A stretch of DNA of 64,000 nucleotides from Isoetes taiwanensis. Taxonomy: Eukaryota; Streptophyta; Lycopodiopsida; Isoetales; Isoetaceae. The translations under genes were made by a program, and so were the position numbers. Shown here piece after piece: positions 34,130 to 47,369 of this stretch. The number at the start of each line of letters is the position of its first letter. The stretch's first letter is position 1. The notes under the pieces were generated by a model. The model did not search any database. It saw nothing but the letters and a program-made list of their open reading frames with translations, and had not been told where the DNA came from. The stretch covers positions 1,174,456 to 1,238,455 of the forward strand of contig JAJEKV010000102.1 in the NCBI GenBank assembly GCA_021234155.1, given 5' to 3'.

Positions 34130-36702
34130 TTTATTAAAAGTTACTTTATGAAGTTGCATTTGCTGTTTATGTGGCCATGTATATGCCATATGTACACTTC
34201 TCTTGATGAAATGGCATGCACTATCAGTGTTACAAAGCAACTTATGATGTTCATATGTGGGCCTAAATTTGATGGCGAAAGAATTTATATGATATTTGAG
34301 TTCATAATAACATATGGTATATTTTTGCTGGAACATATTTTGCTAATTTGTCTATAGCTACAGAATACCTTTGGAATATTGATTACCTTGGTCGTTTATT
34401 GGTGTAAACCCTAAAAAATCCGGATGCTTGATTTTTCCAACCAACTCTTCATGAACGATGACGGCTTTGGAGCAATGTATATCTGGCAGGAGATTCAAGA
34501 TCGATCCCGAACCATTGATATGAGGTACGGCCATATGTTTACACAAATTAGGTTTTCATGGATGTATAAACGGCCCCGTTCGTGACCTAATACAATGAGA
34601 TGTAAAACCCTATTTTCGGCAGTATATTACGATGCACAGAGCCAGATATATGATCATTTAGATGCTTGCATAGTTCTGCGCCATTTTTAGGATCGATGTA
34701 GTCATTGCCATGTCTTAATGGGAAGGAAAAAAGGTGATCTAAATATGGCCACAAGGAAGAGAATCGCTGATGCCACTACGAAAAATTCCAGCAAGAAGAA
34801 GATATTTGAATATCATAGGAGAGTTGCCACATCTGGGTCCAAGAATTGTGAAAAGAATGACAAATGCAATGCTGGTGAGGATAATTGTGCACAAGATGTT
34901 AGCAGGATTGGAGCTGATGGCTGCAATGGCATGGAAACTTCTAGTAAGAATATACAAGCAGTGGCAGCTCCATTGGATAATCAAGGCCTACAAGATTATG
35001 GTGAAAATGAACAGCTCAACAAGCATAATGGCATGACTGATGGCAGTTTGGCAAACACAAATAGCTCTTCTCAGGTCTGATTATTGTCTATTATTTATGC
35101 TTTGGTAGATGAATGAATGACATGCATAGAACAAGTCTTTATGATGATCTAGATCTACCTATATTCTTAATAACCACAATAGATGGTTGATTTATTATGC
35201 TTGGGTTGTATTTTGCTAATTATAAGCTATATGTGGCTATCTAGTGTAGTAATTGTGCAAATTTAATTGTATATTAGTAAATTATTACTTGTTTTTCATT
35301 TCTGGATTTATCTGGCTGTGTTGTTGGGAAATGACCATGCTGAACTATTGCTATTGTTTGCTGCTTATTTTTCTTACCTTGTCCCTAAATTGTGTTATGA
35401 TATAAACCTAGCTCCTATATGATGCACCAACTTTTCTTATACATAACTTTATTTTTCTCCCTGAATGGAGAGTATACATGTGGAGTATTACCTTATAAGT
35501 TCACTTATAGGATGTCTCTGGGCTCTGTGGTTGATCTTTGTTATAAGCCTATTTGTTTGAAAATGCATAATCGGATGTAGCTGCTTAAACATGACCCATT
35601 TCTGTGAGGGTGTTACTGCTATATTACAATGGCTTATACTGTGTCTTCTTAACAGGGTAATGACTCCAAATGGTAGAAATCTAAGTTTGCATAATATTGC
35701 TGCGTACCAGCCACTTTGCTGACCTGATCTGCTATTAATTTACTGACAGTTTTGTTTCATAATTAATAAGTATGGGGATACTAATCTGCATGATTGGTGC
35801 ATGTATAAATGTTACTGTGCATAAATGCTTTCTTAAATGCTGAAGCTAGGTTACATAGGTTTTTCACTTGTATTCAAGCATGTTGATAATTTTTAACTAT
35901 GATGAGCTGCATTTATGCGATATTGGTTATTGTTATTGCTTTCTAAGGATGATTGAGCACTATTATGACATTTAGATTGCTAGCCCTATCCTAGATTGTG
36001 TGGCTTGCTGTATATTAATGGGTTGCTGTTAGTGGCTACTGATTAACCATTTTGTTTGGGAATTTAAGGCTGAACCCAAACTCGTGCTGATCTGTAAGAA
36101 TTTCCATTATGGTTTTAATGCTTTGACACTCAGAATGTAAGTTTTTTGGCTATGAATTGTACATATATAGCCTGGATTTTGCCTGCTATTGTGTTTATGA
36201 GAACAATTGAGGTGAAGGGCGTTAAGCTCAAGAAACCTTTAGTTTACCTGCTAGTAGCTTAGGCTTTTACCCTGATTAAGGCTAACTGTCCTCTGGTTCT
36301 ACTGCAGGTAACGGTTTCTTGCTCCTTGCTTTGTTTTCATGTAAGGGACTGGATGATTATGATGGAACTTTCCAAGAATAATACTTCATTACTTATGTCA
36401 TGATACTCTGTTTTGTAAAATATCTCTTGATCATTGTCAAAGAAGGTATATTTTATCTTTCATCTGTTTTCATATGTTTTATAGTTTACTCACTTTGTGA
36501 GTACCCTGATGTATTGTGATTAAGCGTAAACTCGATGTGGTCTTCCAGATCATTGATTTTATTGCAATAAGGAATGAGTATTTGTCTACTTTGTGATATG
36601 TTACATGACTTTATGTTGTAAATCTTGTTTCTAGTAACCATATCTTGGCTTTTGGACATATTCACCTTATTGTCCAAAAGGCTGCTAATTGTACCTTAAT
36701 AC
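34130..36702 (+). repeat. Segmental duplication, copy 2 (partial)
   Basis: It corresponds to 26184-29651 without the LINE. It begins right after the position of the poly-T run of copy 1 and breaks at ...CTTAATAC|GGCGCACTCC, where copy 3 starts. It contains exon 1 (34718-35074) and most of intron 1 with the recursive site, but no exon 2 or RT. Confidence 0.9.
34718..35074 (+). pseudogene. Exon 1 of the Penelope-like gene, copy 2
   Basis: MGRKKGDLNMATRKR to TNSSSQ is intact and nearly identical to copy 1, ending CAG|GTCTGA. No downstream exons follow before the copy 3 junction, so it is an orphan exon. Upstream, copy 2 has 21 extra bases at about 34690-34710 that end the longer upstream reading frame, supporting the start used here. 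Confidence 0.7.
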
Positions 36703-36833
36703 GGCGCACTCCATCCAACAAGGTAGGCTCGATTTGAATAAGCTGCATGATTTTCATGATTTCCACGATGTTTTCCATGATTTTTTCCAGGTGCATTGTA
36801 ATCTTAACCCTTGCTACTGCTTTAATCCGACCC

Positions 36834-37336
36834 AGTGCGGCGGCGCACTCCATTCAATAAGGTAAGATCTGTTTTGGAAAAACACATGTCTGTGATTTGT
36901 GAGGACAAATTTCTGAGAGATTTACCATGACTATTTTCAGCTGCATTCATATCTAAATCCTTGCTCCAGCTTCAATCCGACCCAGTGTGGCGGCGCACAT
37001 CCTCCAGAAAGGTAAGAATGGTTGGGTTTTTTTTGGTTTGAATGCATCACCACAACGACCTGCAGACCTAGTGCGGCGGCGCACATCCTCCAGAAAGGTA
37101 AGAATGGTTGGGTTTTTTTTTTGAATGCATCACCACAACGGCTCACAGACCTAGTCTTGGCGCGGCCTCCTCCTCCTCGGGATGGTAGGCAAAATGCATA
37201 TGTTTAGTCTGTTGTTAATTTATCTGACCCAGCTGGGACAATTTGCTGCTCAGAATCTGATGGCAGAAGACAAATTTTGAAGTCATGGCAATAGACTGCA
37301 GACCTAGTGCGGCGGCGCACCTCTTAGATTAAGGTA
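36834..37336 (+). repeat. Hairpin/splice-donor modules, copy 3
   Basis: Modules lie near 36836, 36985, 37073, 37150 and 37307, with outliers near 38852 and 39390. They are the counterparts of the set at 22152-22790. The unit near 36985 keeps GTGTGGCGGCGCAC, where copy 1 has a shortened form at 22440. Confidence 0.7.
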
Positions 37337-37458
37337 AGCTATCTGATTCACATTTTGATGTCTACGTTATCTAATTCTGTTTATGTAAGCCTTTCACTCT
37401 TGAACTTCACAAAGGGATATAGTTAAGTCCAAGGCTTAGCCATTTTCTTAAGGTGCGG

Positions 37459-37782
37459 TTATGTACTATGTCCAATTTTATTGTCCACATATTTAGCCAA
37501 GGTTGGGTTAGCACAGGGGCATTCCATCTCCCCATATCCAGCAAAGACTCTCTTGGGTTTACATAACAGGCTTTTCAGATTCGCAGTGAATGTCCAGCCA
37601 AATGTGGTGTTCTCACATATCTCATCACCTCTACTTCCAAAGTGTTGGACCATAACATCTTTAAAAATGTTATTAAACTTCTCCGAATCGTAAGAGGTAT
37701 GGAAGCTTTTGTTCTCCGCTTTAATCTTGTGTTTTAAAAGACAAATATCCGCAAATGATGTGAAGCCCAACAAGTACGCCAT
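37459..37782 (-). pseudogene. Antisense Penelope-like RT N-terminal fragment, copy 3
   Basis: The frame reads AYLLGFTSFADICLLKHKIK, FNNIFKDVMVQHFGSRGDEI and ECPCANPTLAKYVDNKIGHS. This is the same layout as residues about 30-99 of the RT at 31960 (helical region, then CPC...GH), at low identity. It stops at HST, so only the N-terminal region is present. It shows that a second, diverged lineage of the RT family was captured in the cassette. Confidence 0.7.
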
Positions 37783-38224
37783 TTTTTTTTCTATTCATTT
37801 AGTTGTTTGCATGCAAGAAAACGATATGAAAAGTATTCCTCACCTTTGAAGAGCTAAGTGCGCTTTTAAATTTCCATTGTCATGTCTTCTCGTGAATAAC
37901 GTTAAAAAAAAAAGAGAATTTACCATGTCTCGCCTACTATATCCGCCTTTACAAACATGTGACAATCAGCTCCATATCCGCTACTTCTCCATGTGCCATA
38001 GAATTGGAAAAGAAGTTATCGTAAATAATGTAATCTGGGATGTGCTACAGATTCTCCTTCTATGCCATGGATGCCATGGATTCTCCCGCTTGCCTTAGAA
38101 TAGAGCAAATTTTGCCATCAGAACCGGGACGGATTACCATGCATACCAAAAAATGCTTGCAAAGATCATATGCCAAAGATCATATGTCGTTTAGATAGAG
38201 AAGAAACCACTTCCACACATGTTT

Positions 38225-38730
38225 GACATACTTTATCTACCGAGCATTGGTGATCGAGTTAGGATCTCCAACCTGAAATAAGTGAGAAAGAAGTGCATTA
38301 GAGAAATGCATGGATTGATTTGCTCAAGCATTTTTTTTTCTCAACCCATTGCTTCGGTTGGACTTGTGTATGCTTTGAGAAAATAGTCACCGCCCACCTA
38401 ATCGCAGCCTAGGTTTCCATACTCTATAATTGCTCCATGACAAAGATTGTTGTTGTAAATGCCATTGGAAACCAAACTTAATATTGTCCCCGAATCATAA
38501 TATCCTCCATCAAGTCTACACCGCAAAATGTTTGGTGGTTATTTCCGCCACTTCTAATCCTTTACAAATCATTGGCTTAAAGATAGCTGAAATCAGTTTT
38601 TCTTTTCTTTCCTTTTTTTTCCCCTTACATTTTGAAAATGTCCATCCGTGGAGTCCGTAATCACACCTCCAATGCATTCTTTGCTCGAGGGAGCTTTCCA
38701 TCTAATTCCCTCATAGAACAATATGCTCTT
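38225..38730 (-). pseudogene. GH9 endoglucanase fragment, copy 3
   Basis: It is the duplicate of 23690-24193, with RMHWRCD still readable near 38670 and the same exon order. Many small changes at CTG/CAG sites break the frames that copy 1 keeps. Confidence 0.75.
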
Positions 38731-39469
38731 TGAAAGGGCATATGTCGTCGCGCTTGCTACCTTAAATTTTTGAAGACCTTAAATTTTGATGCTCGAAATC
38801 GATGGCGTAAGACAAATTTTGAAGTCATGGCAACAGATCGGCAGACCTAGTGCGGGCGCACCTCTTAGATTAAGGTAAGCTATCCGATTCACATTTTGAT
38901 GTCTACGTTATCAAATTCCGCTTTATGTAAGTCGCTCAAGCCTTTCATACCTCCTGGATTTAATAATCAGTTTATACGGTTTCATGCCTAGTGCCATGTT
39001 TGTATTATGGTTGCCATGTCTTATTATATGGTTGCCATGTCTTCATCCCTTCCTTACCAAACGTTTAGCACCGTTACTAGTAAATTCACCGGGTTACTAG
39101 TAAGACTTGAATACTAGTATTATTGTTGTGCCAAAGATCATATGTTTGTTTAGATAGAGAAGGCATAGTTTATCGTGGTACGGAAACCATTTGCCAAGTA
39201 TTAAAGTGAATCCAAGTATTAAATCCAAGTATTATATCTAAGATAAAAGAAGCAATCATAATAAGGCAAATAAAGCCTAGTGCCATGTCTGTATTATGGT
39301 TGCCTTATTATATGCCATATTTGTTGTTGTTGATAGTGGTGTCTCTTATAATGAAGAAGACAAATGTACTACGACACTAGATCAGCAGACCCAAGCAGGG
39401 CGGGCGACCTCTTCCAAAAAGGTTGGTTCTTTCATTCATAATGTTTGTTTGTTAAACCAAAAAGCCCTT

Positions 39470-39830
39470 GACAAAGCGCTAACCGAATCAACAATGACCA
39501 AAGATATCGAAAAGTCCGATGTCGAGAAAGACAAACCAAATGATGTTCGATATGACCGCCAATCGATCCGTAATTTGCCCAGGTGAGTGGTTCTCAAATT
39601 GGATCATTTTCTTTTTCTCCTTGTGAAATATTTAATCATGAACTTTGTATAGGTTTTTGCTCATGAGATGGTGGCTGACATAATGAGCGAATGTCGCATT
39701 GAGAGAGGAACAGAACCTCCCAAGATTCCCTTTGTCGTGATTTTACTTAAATGAAGCCGTATGCGCAAAGGTCAAAATCTGATACTAAAACGAGAGATAT
39801 GATAATAACAGTATGAACACTAATGCAATT
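39470..39830 (+). pseudogene. Two unknown exons, copy 3
   Basis: It is the duplicate of 24912-25268. The first exon reads ALDKALTESTMTKDIEKSDV and ends at CCCAG|GTGAGT near 39581. The second starts at about 39652 (VFAHEMVADIMSECRIERG) and is frameshifted near 39735 compared with copy 1. Confidence 0.4.
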
Positions 39831-40074
39831 ATATTTATTATAATAGTATGGACAGTATGATGTATGGACATAACATAGTAAGGAGTATGGTGTATTTAGT
39901 ATAATGGTATAAACAATATACTACTTTTAAAAAGTTGTATTTATTATAATATGTAGTCTAGAAGTGCATCTTTTATACCTCAGAACCATTGACAAAATTT
40001 AAAAAAAGAAGACACAATCTAATAAACCCTCTAAACCCTTCCCAGAAAAACCCTCCAAAAATTCGCACTCGAAA

Positions 40075-40709
40075 ATCTTCATAGAATCTAGGAGAATCTA
40101 CATAGAATCTTATATAATCTAGAGGAATCTTGAGATAATCTTTGGGAATCTCAAGAATATTTTCAGATAGATAGATAGATGGTATTTTAACAATCATAGA
40201 AGTCGTAGCTCATGAGGCAATGTACAAAGACACTTAGATAGGTCATGTCCCCACCATCGCACATGGCTAAAGTGAGTCCTTCCCCACCAACTTTACAACA
40301 AAAATAGAAGGGTTTTATCGTCCATGCATGACCACCTTTCTCAATGAGGGCGAACCCATCGTGCAAAAAAGTAGCTCTTTGAAGATGAAGATTCTAGATG
40401 ATTTCATTATCGAATTTATAGAAAATGGATTAATTAAATTGAAAAGCTTATATGGCTTACATGATAAGGCCATATATTTTATAAGATCCCAATTTCAAGC
40501 TTTCAATGGGTCTGCCTATTCCAGATTTTACATGGAATACGAGAGAAAACTTTACGCTGTAATAATTTATCGCACAAAATATGCACATGATCGCAGTGAA
40601 AGCCGCCATTTGGAACAATCAAAAAGTGAAGGCGACAGCTTCTTTCTTGGCCTTCTGCCACCGGGCATCGCATCAACTTTCACTTCTTCCTTTTTTAACG
40701 AGGGCTGCC

Positions 40710-40742
<33 letters not shown>
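40075..40742. repeat. Satellite block and 520-bp dispersed repeat, copy 3
   Basis: It is the duplicate of 25530-26184, ending in a long poly-T run (40712-40740). No independent gene is seen. Confidence 0.75.
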
Positions 40743-40746
<4 letters not shown>

Positions 40747-41306
40747 TTACTTTATGAAGTTGCATTTGCTGTTTATGTGGCCATGTATATGCCATATGTA
40801 CACTTCTCTTGATGAAATGGCATGCACTAGCAAAGTGTTACAAAGCAACTTATGATGTTCATATGTGGGCCTAAATTTGATGGCTTAAAGAATTTACATG
40901 ATATTTGAGTTCATAATAACATATGGTATATTTTTAACGGAACATATTTTGCTAATTTGTCTTTAGCTACGAATACCTTTGGAATATTGTTTACCTTGGT
41001 CGCTTATTGGTGTAAACCCTAAAAAATCCGGATGCTTGCTTTTTCCAACCAACTCTTCATGAACGATGACGGCTTTTTCAAAGAATGTATACCCGGCAGA
41101 GATTCAAGATCGATCCCGAACCATTGATATGAGGTAACGCCATATGCTTACACAAATTAGGTTTTCGTGGGATGTATAAACGGCCCTGCATGACCTAATA
41201 CAATGAGAGATAAAACCCTATTTTCGGCAAGATATTATGATGCACAGAGCCAGATATATGATCATTTAGATGCTTGCATAGTTCTGCGCCATTTTTATGT
41301 CTTAAT

Positions 41307-41661
41307 GGGAAGGAAAAAAGGTGATCTAAATATGGCCACAAGGAAGAGAATCACGATGCCACTCGCTAAAAATTCCAAAGAAGAAGAAGATATTTGAATA
41401 TCATAGGAGAGTTGCCACATCTGGGCCCAAGAATTGTGAAAAGAATGACAAATGCAATGCTGGTGAGGATAATTGTGCACAAGACGTTAGCAGGACTGGA
41501 GCTGATGGCTGCAATGGCATGGAAACTTCTAGTAAGAATATACAAGCAGTGGCAGCTCCGTTGGATAATCAAGGCCTACAAGATTATGGTGAAAATGAAC
41601 AGCTCAACAAGCATAATGGCATAACCGATGGCGCTTTGGCAAACACAAATAGCTCTTCTCG
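41307..41661 (+). pseudogene. Exon 1 of the Penelope-like gene, copy 3
   Basis: MGRKKGDLNMATRKR is followed by a frame break near 41353-41385, exactly where copy 1 has GCTGATGCC and CCAGCAAG words. The donor, CAG|GTCTGA in copies 1 and 2, reads CGTGTCCGA here. The breaks follow the CTG/CAG error pattern, so the exon may be intact in the real genome. Confidence 0.6.
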
Positions 41662-43439
41662 TGTCCGATTATTGTCTATTATTTATGCTTTTGGTAGATG
41701 AATGAATGACATGCATAGAACAAGTCTTTATGATGATCTAGATCTGCCTATATTCTTAATAACCACAATAGATGGTTGATTTACTATGCTTGGGTTGTAT
41801 TTTGCTAACTATAAGCTATATGTGGCTAGTTAGTGTAGTAATTGTGCAAATTTAATTGTATATTAGTAAATTATTACTTGTTTTTCATTTCTGCATTTAT
41901 CTGGCTGTGTTGTTGGGAAATGACCATGCTGAATTATTGCTATTGTTTGTCGCTTATTTTTCTTACCTTGTCCCTAAATTGTGTTATGATATACACCTAG
42001 CTCCTATGTGATGCACCAAATTTTTCTTATACATAACTTTATTTTTCTCCCCGAATGGAGAGTATACATGGGGTATTACCTTATAAGTTCACTTATAGGC
42101 TGTCTCTGGCTCTGGGTTGATCTTTGTTATAAGCCTATTGTTTGAAAAAGCATTATCTACAGTAGTCGCTTAAACATGACCCATTTCGTGGAGGGTGTTA
42201 CTGCTATATTACAATGGCTTATACTTTGGGCTTCTTAATCGTGGTAATGACTCCAAATGGTAGAAATCTAAGTTTTGCATGCTATTGCTGCGTACCAGCC
42301 ACTTGGCTGACCTGATCTGCTATTAATTTACTGATAGTTCTGTGACACAATTATTAAATATGGGGATACTAATCTGCATGATTGATGCATGTATAAATGT
42401 TACTGTGCATAAATGCTTTCTTAAATGCTGAAGCTAGGTTACATAGGTCTTTCACTTGTATTCAAGCATGTAGATAATTTTTAACTATGTTGAGCTGCAT
42501 TTATGCGATATTGGTTATTGTTATTGCTTTCTAAGGATGATTGAGCACTATTATGACATTTAGATTGCTAGCCCTATCCTAGATTGTGTGGTTGGTCTGT
42601 CAGATATTAATGGGTCACGTTAGTGGCTACTGATTAACCATTTTGCTTGGGAATTTAAGGCTGAACCCAAACTCGTGCTGATCTGTAAGAATTTCCATTA
42701 TGGTTTTAATGCTTTGACACTCAGAATGTAAGTCTTTTGGCTATGAATTGTACATATATAGCCTGGATTTTGCCTGCTATTGTGTTTTTGAGAACAATTG
42801 AGGTGAAGGGCGTTAAGCTCAAGAAACCTTTAGTTTACCTGCTAGTAGCTTAGGCTTTTACCCTGATTAAGGCTAACTGTCCTCTGGTTCTACTGCAGGT
42901 AACGGTTTCTTGCTCCTTGCTTTGTTTTCATGTAAGGGACTGGATGATTATGATGGAACTTTCCAAGAATAATACTTCATTACTTATGTCATGATACTCT
43001 GTTTTGTAAAATATCTCTTGATCATTGTCAAAGAAGGTATATTTTATCTTTCATCTGTTTTCATATGTTTTATAGTTTACTCACTTTGTGAGTACCCTGA
43101 TGTATTGTGATTAAGCGTAAACTCGATGTGGTCTTCCAGATCATTGATTTTATTGCAATATGGAATGAGTATTTGTCTACTTTGTGATATGTTACATGAC
43201 TTTATGTTGTAAATCTTGTTTCTAGTAACCATATCTTGGCTTTTGGACATATTCACCTTATTGTCCAAAAGGCTGCTAATTGTACCTTAATACGTTCTTG
43301 ACAAGGATGTAAAAAGGTAGAAGACAAGGTTTTTTTTCCTACTTCAGTTCAATGGTTTTACCATTGACCTTGTATATGGTTATTGCTTTTAGGTGAATTT
43401 ATATGATTATCACTAACTATTGTCTAAAATATAGGTGGG

Positions 43440-44868
43440 AAAAACTATTGATGTGAATGACAATAACAACATGTGGATCGGGAGCTTATCCTCAACAAAT
43501 ACAATGAACATGTGAGTGTAAGTCCCAATTTTGTCAGACAAAAATATTATCGGTCAGATCAAGAACAAAGAGATCCACTCATTCATCCTGTTCAAAGAAA
43601 TCAACCTACTTGATAAGAAGATGTCACCTATATCTTTTCTTGGATTTAGCCGCTGGTTCAAGGTATTTCAAAAGTTGAAATTGTGCAATTTTGAGTACAA
43701 CAAATGCAAAACTATTATTGATGCTGTATACAAGGATATCAGCAGTATATTGTATGAAAAAACATGTCTGGAAGATGACATAGCAAAAAAATTTGTGATT
43801 GGCTTGACTGCACTTGAGGCTGCCAATGATATTGTCTCCTCCTTTGGTGCTGGTGCTGAAACTCCTGGGCCTGTATCTGATGATGATAACAACTGCCTAT
43901 TCTCGGAGAAAGACCTTCTTGATGATGTAGATTTCTCTCAAGCTGATGCTGATTTGGGTGACCGAATTGGAAACATTGATCTGCCTAATAATGATGATGT
44001 TCATAATCTTACTCTTGCCAATTCCTCATGCTTTCCAATTATTATTGAGCAAACAATTGAAGCTTATGCTGCTGTATATGATCATGGTATTTGGAAGAGC
44101 CAAAATTTTGGTGCGCTAGCCCCCATTGATGCTGATGTTCTTATTGCACTAGCTGGCATTTCTAAGGATGAAATTAAACAAGCTAGACTTGCTGCCCACA
44201 AACTAGAAAAGGGATGTGGAAAATTGGAGGTATCACTTCCTTTCAAAATGGATTTCTTCGAACAAAAATGCATTAGAAACACAGATGTTCGGATTTATCA
44301 AAAAGGGCATATGGCCTTTCCTAATCTTGACAGGGATGATTCTTATTTGAAGCGTATGTGGAGAGCACATTGTCCATATTTCAGTTGCAAGTGTGACAAG
44401 AGGAAGTTTTCTACTAGTAAAGAAGATGATATTTGCAGATGTGGCGAATATGGCTTTGATCATGGTATTTGGTTTATCATCAACCATATGGAGGATTTAT
44501 TTCCTGGTTCTACCCCTCTGTCTAAGATGGTCTCTATTACCAAAATTCTGAACAAAACTATCAAAGATGCTGTTATCGCATTCATATCATACTTAGAAGT
44601 AAGAAAATGTTTGATTGAGATGACATTGATGTATGCTGAGTTCCCTGACAGAAATCTTAAGCTGCAATTTGGTAACAATAAAATGGCTGATATAGCTGAG
44701 AAGATGATTAAACCAGTGGACATTTTGAAAAATCAGACTCCTAAGAACAGAGCTTATGTGGCTGACAAGCAGGGGTTGAATAGCAGCAAGTATTCAAGTA
44801 CATCTTCTTGTGTAACTCCCAAAATGCCCCCTAGAGTTACAGAAGATCCGAAATCTGTTCTCAAATGA
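43440..44868 (+). pseudogene. Exon 2 of the Penelope-like gene, copy 3, 3'-truncated
   Basis: From about 43531 the frame is open through the acidic linker and Cys cluster (CPYFSCKCDKRKF, ICRCGEYGFDHG) to a stop at 44868. That stop is created because the duplicated segment ends at PKSV. Copy 3 reads GAGAETPGPVSDDDNN across the region where copy 1 is out of frame. A short CTG-type patch at 43480-43560 disturbs the start. No RT exon follows. Confidence 0.7.
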
Positions 44869-44906
44869 GATTTTGGTTGTAGAAGTCTTGGGTTCAGGAC
44901 TTAAGG

Positions 44907-44946
44907 GTTTTTTTTTTTTTTTTTTTTTTTTATATATATATATATG
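44907..44946. repeat. Poly-T followed by (TA)n at the end of copy 3
   Basis: About 24 T residues and then TATATATATATATA are seen about 40 bases after the duplicated sequence stops. From 44947 to 45630 no gene is supported. Confidence 0.85.
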
Positions 44947-45633
44947 ATAATCATAGTCTAGGTTATATGAGTATAATTGTTATGTGCTCATGAAAAATAA
45001 CAAATAGTCATTTGATTAACATGTGGAAAATGAGAATTTCACTTTTGGACTCTAAAATTGGAATTGACTTATGGTTGCACTATGGCATTTATACTCACGC
45101 TTTGGAAAAAAGCATGTGCTCCTTACATGCAAGTTGCCATTTGCCTAAAAGGCTTTGTTGCATGCACATGCATGCATATTTTTAGCTTTTGTACAATGTT
45201 ACGACTTGAAAAAAAGAGAGAGTTAAAAGGATGATGACATGCCAAGAAAAAGGGTAAATGTTAAATGTATTCTAACAAAAAAAAGATAGAGTATGCATAC
45301 GAAAATCAATTCTGTTAGGGTTTCCACATGCTAAACAGTTAGGGTTCCATCCAAGAGGCGTTTGCAAAGAACGGCGGCAGATGCACTCGTACAAGCAGTC
45401 CGTCAAGATAGCAAAAAAGGAAAAGCTATACAAGGTATTATGCTATTTCAAGATTCTAGAAAAATAACTGGAGGTTTAAGGACACTAGTGTGCAGTGTGC
45501 AGCATGAGTTTTTAAGTACACGCTTCCATGCTACATAAATATGGCCGGATGCAAACATGCAAGGGGCTTTAGTTTTAGCTCCGGCTTTGTTGGCAGCGGA
45601 GGTAATGTCTAGAATGCTAGTCTGTTCTTAGGA

Positions 45634-45978
45634 ATGGGCAGGAAGAAAGGAGACTTAAACATGGCCACTAGGAAGAGATTGCAATTGGAGAATAGCTCTG
45701 CATCCAAGAGCAAGAAGATTTTTGAGTTTAGGAGGGCTGTAAAAGGGCCAAATGCAGATAAATCTGAGGATAGAGCCAATGCTGAAAAAGATGTGAATGA
45801 TGTAAGCAAGAAGAAGGGAACAGATACTAGATTTGCTGAAGGACATGATAAGCAAGATGCAAAAATTAGTGACATTCAGGAAAAGCAAACAAAAGATGGG
45901 GCAGATCCTAAGGAAGAAGCAATAAATGCAACAAGGAAACAACAAACGAAAATTCTGCCTGGAGGGCATCAAATTCAG
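45634..45978 (+). CDS. Diverged paralogue of exon 1
   Basis: MGRKKGDLNMATRKR is identical to the main gene, then KSKKIFEFRRAVKGPNADKS parallels KKKIFEYHRRVATSGPKN. The remaining residues are Lys/Asp/Glu-rich and diverged. The exon is 115 codons in phase 0 and ends CAG|GTTTAT. A matching recursive-type splice site is found at 46917. No exon 2 or RT is recognisable before 47340, so this is a partial, older member of the family. Confidence 0.6.
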
Positions 45979-46904
45979 GTTTATCTTTGGATTCATAATG
46001 CAATTTGGGTTACTGAATAGCTTAGATGCTTATTAAAAATTCGTAGGTGCTTTGAAGCATAATTTTTGAGCTAATTGCTGAAATATAACACAGCTAGGAT
46101 GTGTAATAAATTCAGAGGTAGATTAATAGCCTAAGGGGCAGGAATATCTTGTGGCATTGCAAATATGGGTATGAACTTGTGATGTATTGGAGACCTTTGG
46201 TGTGTAACCAGTACATCTGCTGTAAGTAACAAAAGAAAGTAAAGTAAAAGGGCTATGACTAATATATGCCCAGATCTATGCATTTGGAAGTCAGCAAGAA
46301 TGTTAACTAGAAAAGGCTTGTTATTACAAGCATGTTATGAAATATTGAGCTTAATCCATGTGTTTACATTTTGAAATAGCTTAGGATGGTTACGTTTTAG
46401 CTCTTGGATAGTTCTAATATCTGCAGATCTAAACTGTAATATGCTGGTTGTGCATGATAGATAACTGAAATATGTTGATTGTTTGGAGGCTGCTCACTGT
46501 TAGAAGTCCTACAGATTTACATAACTGAAAGAAGCATTTATTTCCTACTGCAAATAATAGTGGTCATAGGGATCTGATCTTAAAGGGCTTTGTTCCAGAT
46601 CTGGTACATGTACCACTGTATAAATAATGGCAAAATGTGAGTATAATAGAAGGTTTATCATGCACATCAGGCTGCTCATTGCTAGAAGTCCTACAGACTT
46701 ATATAACTAAAAGAAGCATTTATTTTATGAGGCAATTAGTATTATTATTTTTGTGTTATTCTAACCCTTTTTGGTGCTCTGGCATACTTTGTGTATTAAT
46801 ACATCTTTATGACATGGTGAAGGGGATAACCCAAGAGACCTAATGCTTACCTGTCAGTGCTGTCATTATTACCCTTCTTAGGCTAATTTTTGGCTGGTTT
46901 ACTG

Positions 46905-46930
46905 CAGGTAACCAGGTTTCTTGCTCCATG
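46905..46930 (+). promoter_or_regulatory. Candidate recursive splice site in the paralogue
   Basis: GGTTTACTGCAG|GTAACCAGG, followed by TTTCTTGCTCC, corresponds to the copy 1 site at 29253|29254. It is one of the few conserved words left in this intron. The rest of 45979-47340 has no coding that I can support. Confidence 0.5.
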
Positions 46931-47369
46931 CTTTGATGTATGACTCTTAGCTTTTGGTTCGTTTAACAAGACTTCAAGTAAGCACGTTCCATAATAGGAA
47001 TCATAGTATATAAAGTTGTAAATTCAGTTGCAATCTGAAAACTCAGTTATATGAGTAATGTAAAACTAGAAATCATGAAATTATTGTTGAATAAAGGCAA
47101 TATGGAATTATCTTGCTGAATAGAACAAAGAACTCGTTTTTTTTGGAATACAAATATTTCAAGCAATGTTCTTGACTGATTTCTGGCATAAATACAAATT
47201 GTAGACAGTTTAACATATTTTAACCTAATCTTGGCCTAGGCAGTAAAACCTGTAAATTGTCTAGGGCTGCAAATTGCAGACTTAATATTCCTGAAAGGAT
47301 TATTAAGGATGGTAACCTGGCAACAGATTAAAAAGGTTTTTTTTTTTTTTTTTTTGCTTTTGTTAAATG

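Larger units (their letters stand above)
36703..44866 (+). repeat. Segmental duplication, copy 3
   Basis: It runs from GGCGCACTCC (equal to 22159) to AAATCTGTTC (equal to 31216) and lacks the LINE. Bases 36703-37680 and 42660-43470 are nearly identical to copy 1. The middle part carries many small differences centred on CTG and CAG. The right end falls inside exon 2, followed by unrelated sequence and a poly-T/TA tract. Confidence 0.9.

Noticed and set aside
34000-34130. Hammerhead ribozyme expected in some Penelope-like elements
   Set aside because: I looked for CTGATGA and GAAA cores around the copy boundaries and found none in a suitable arrangement; a covariance search would be decisive.
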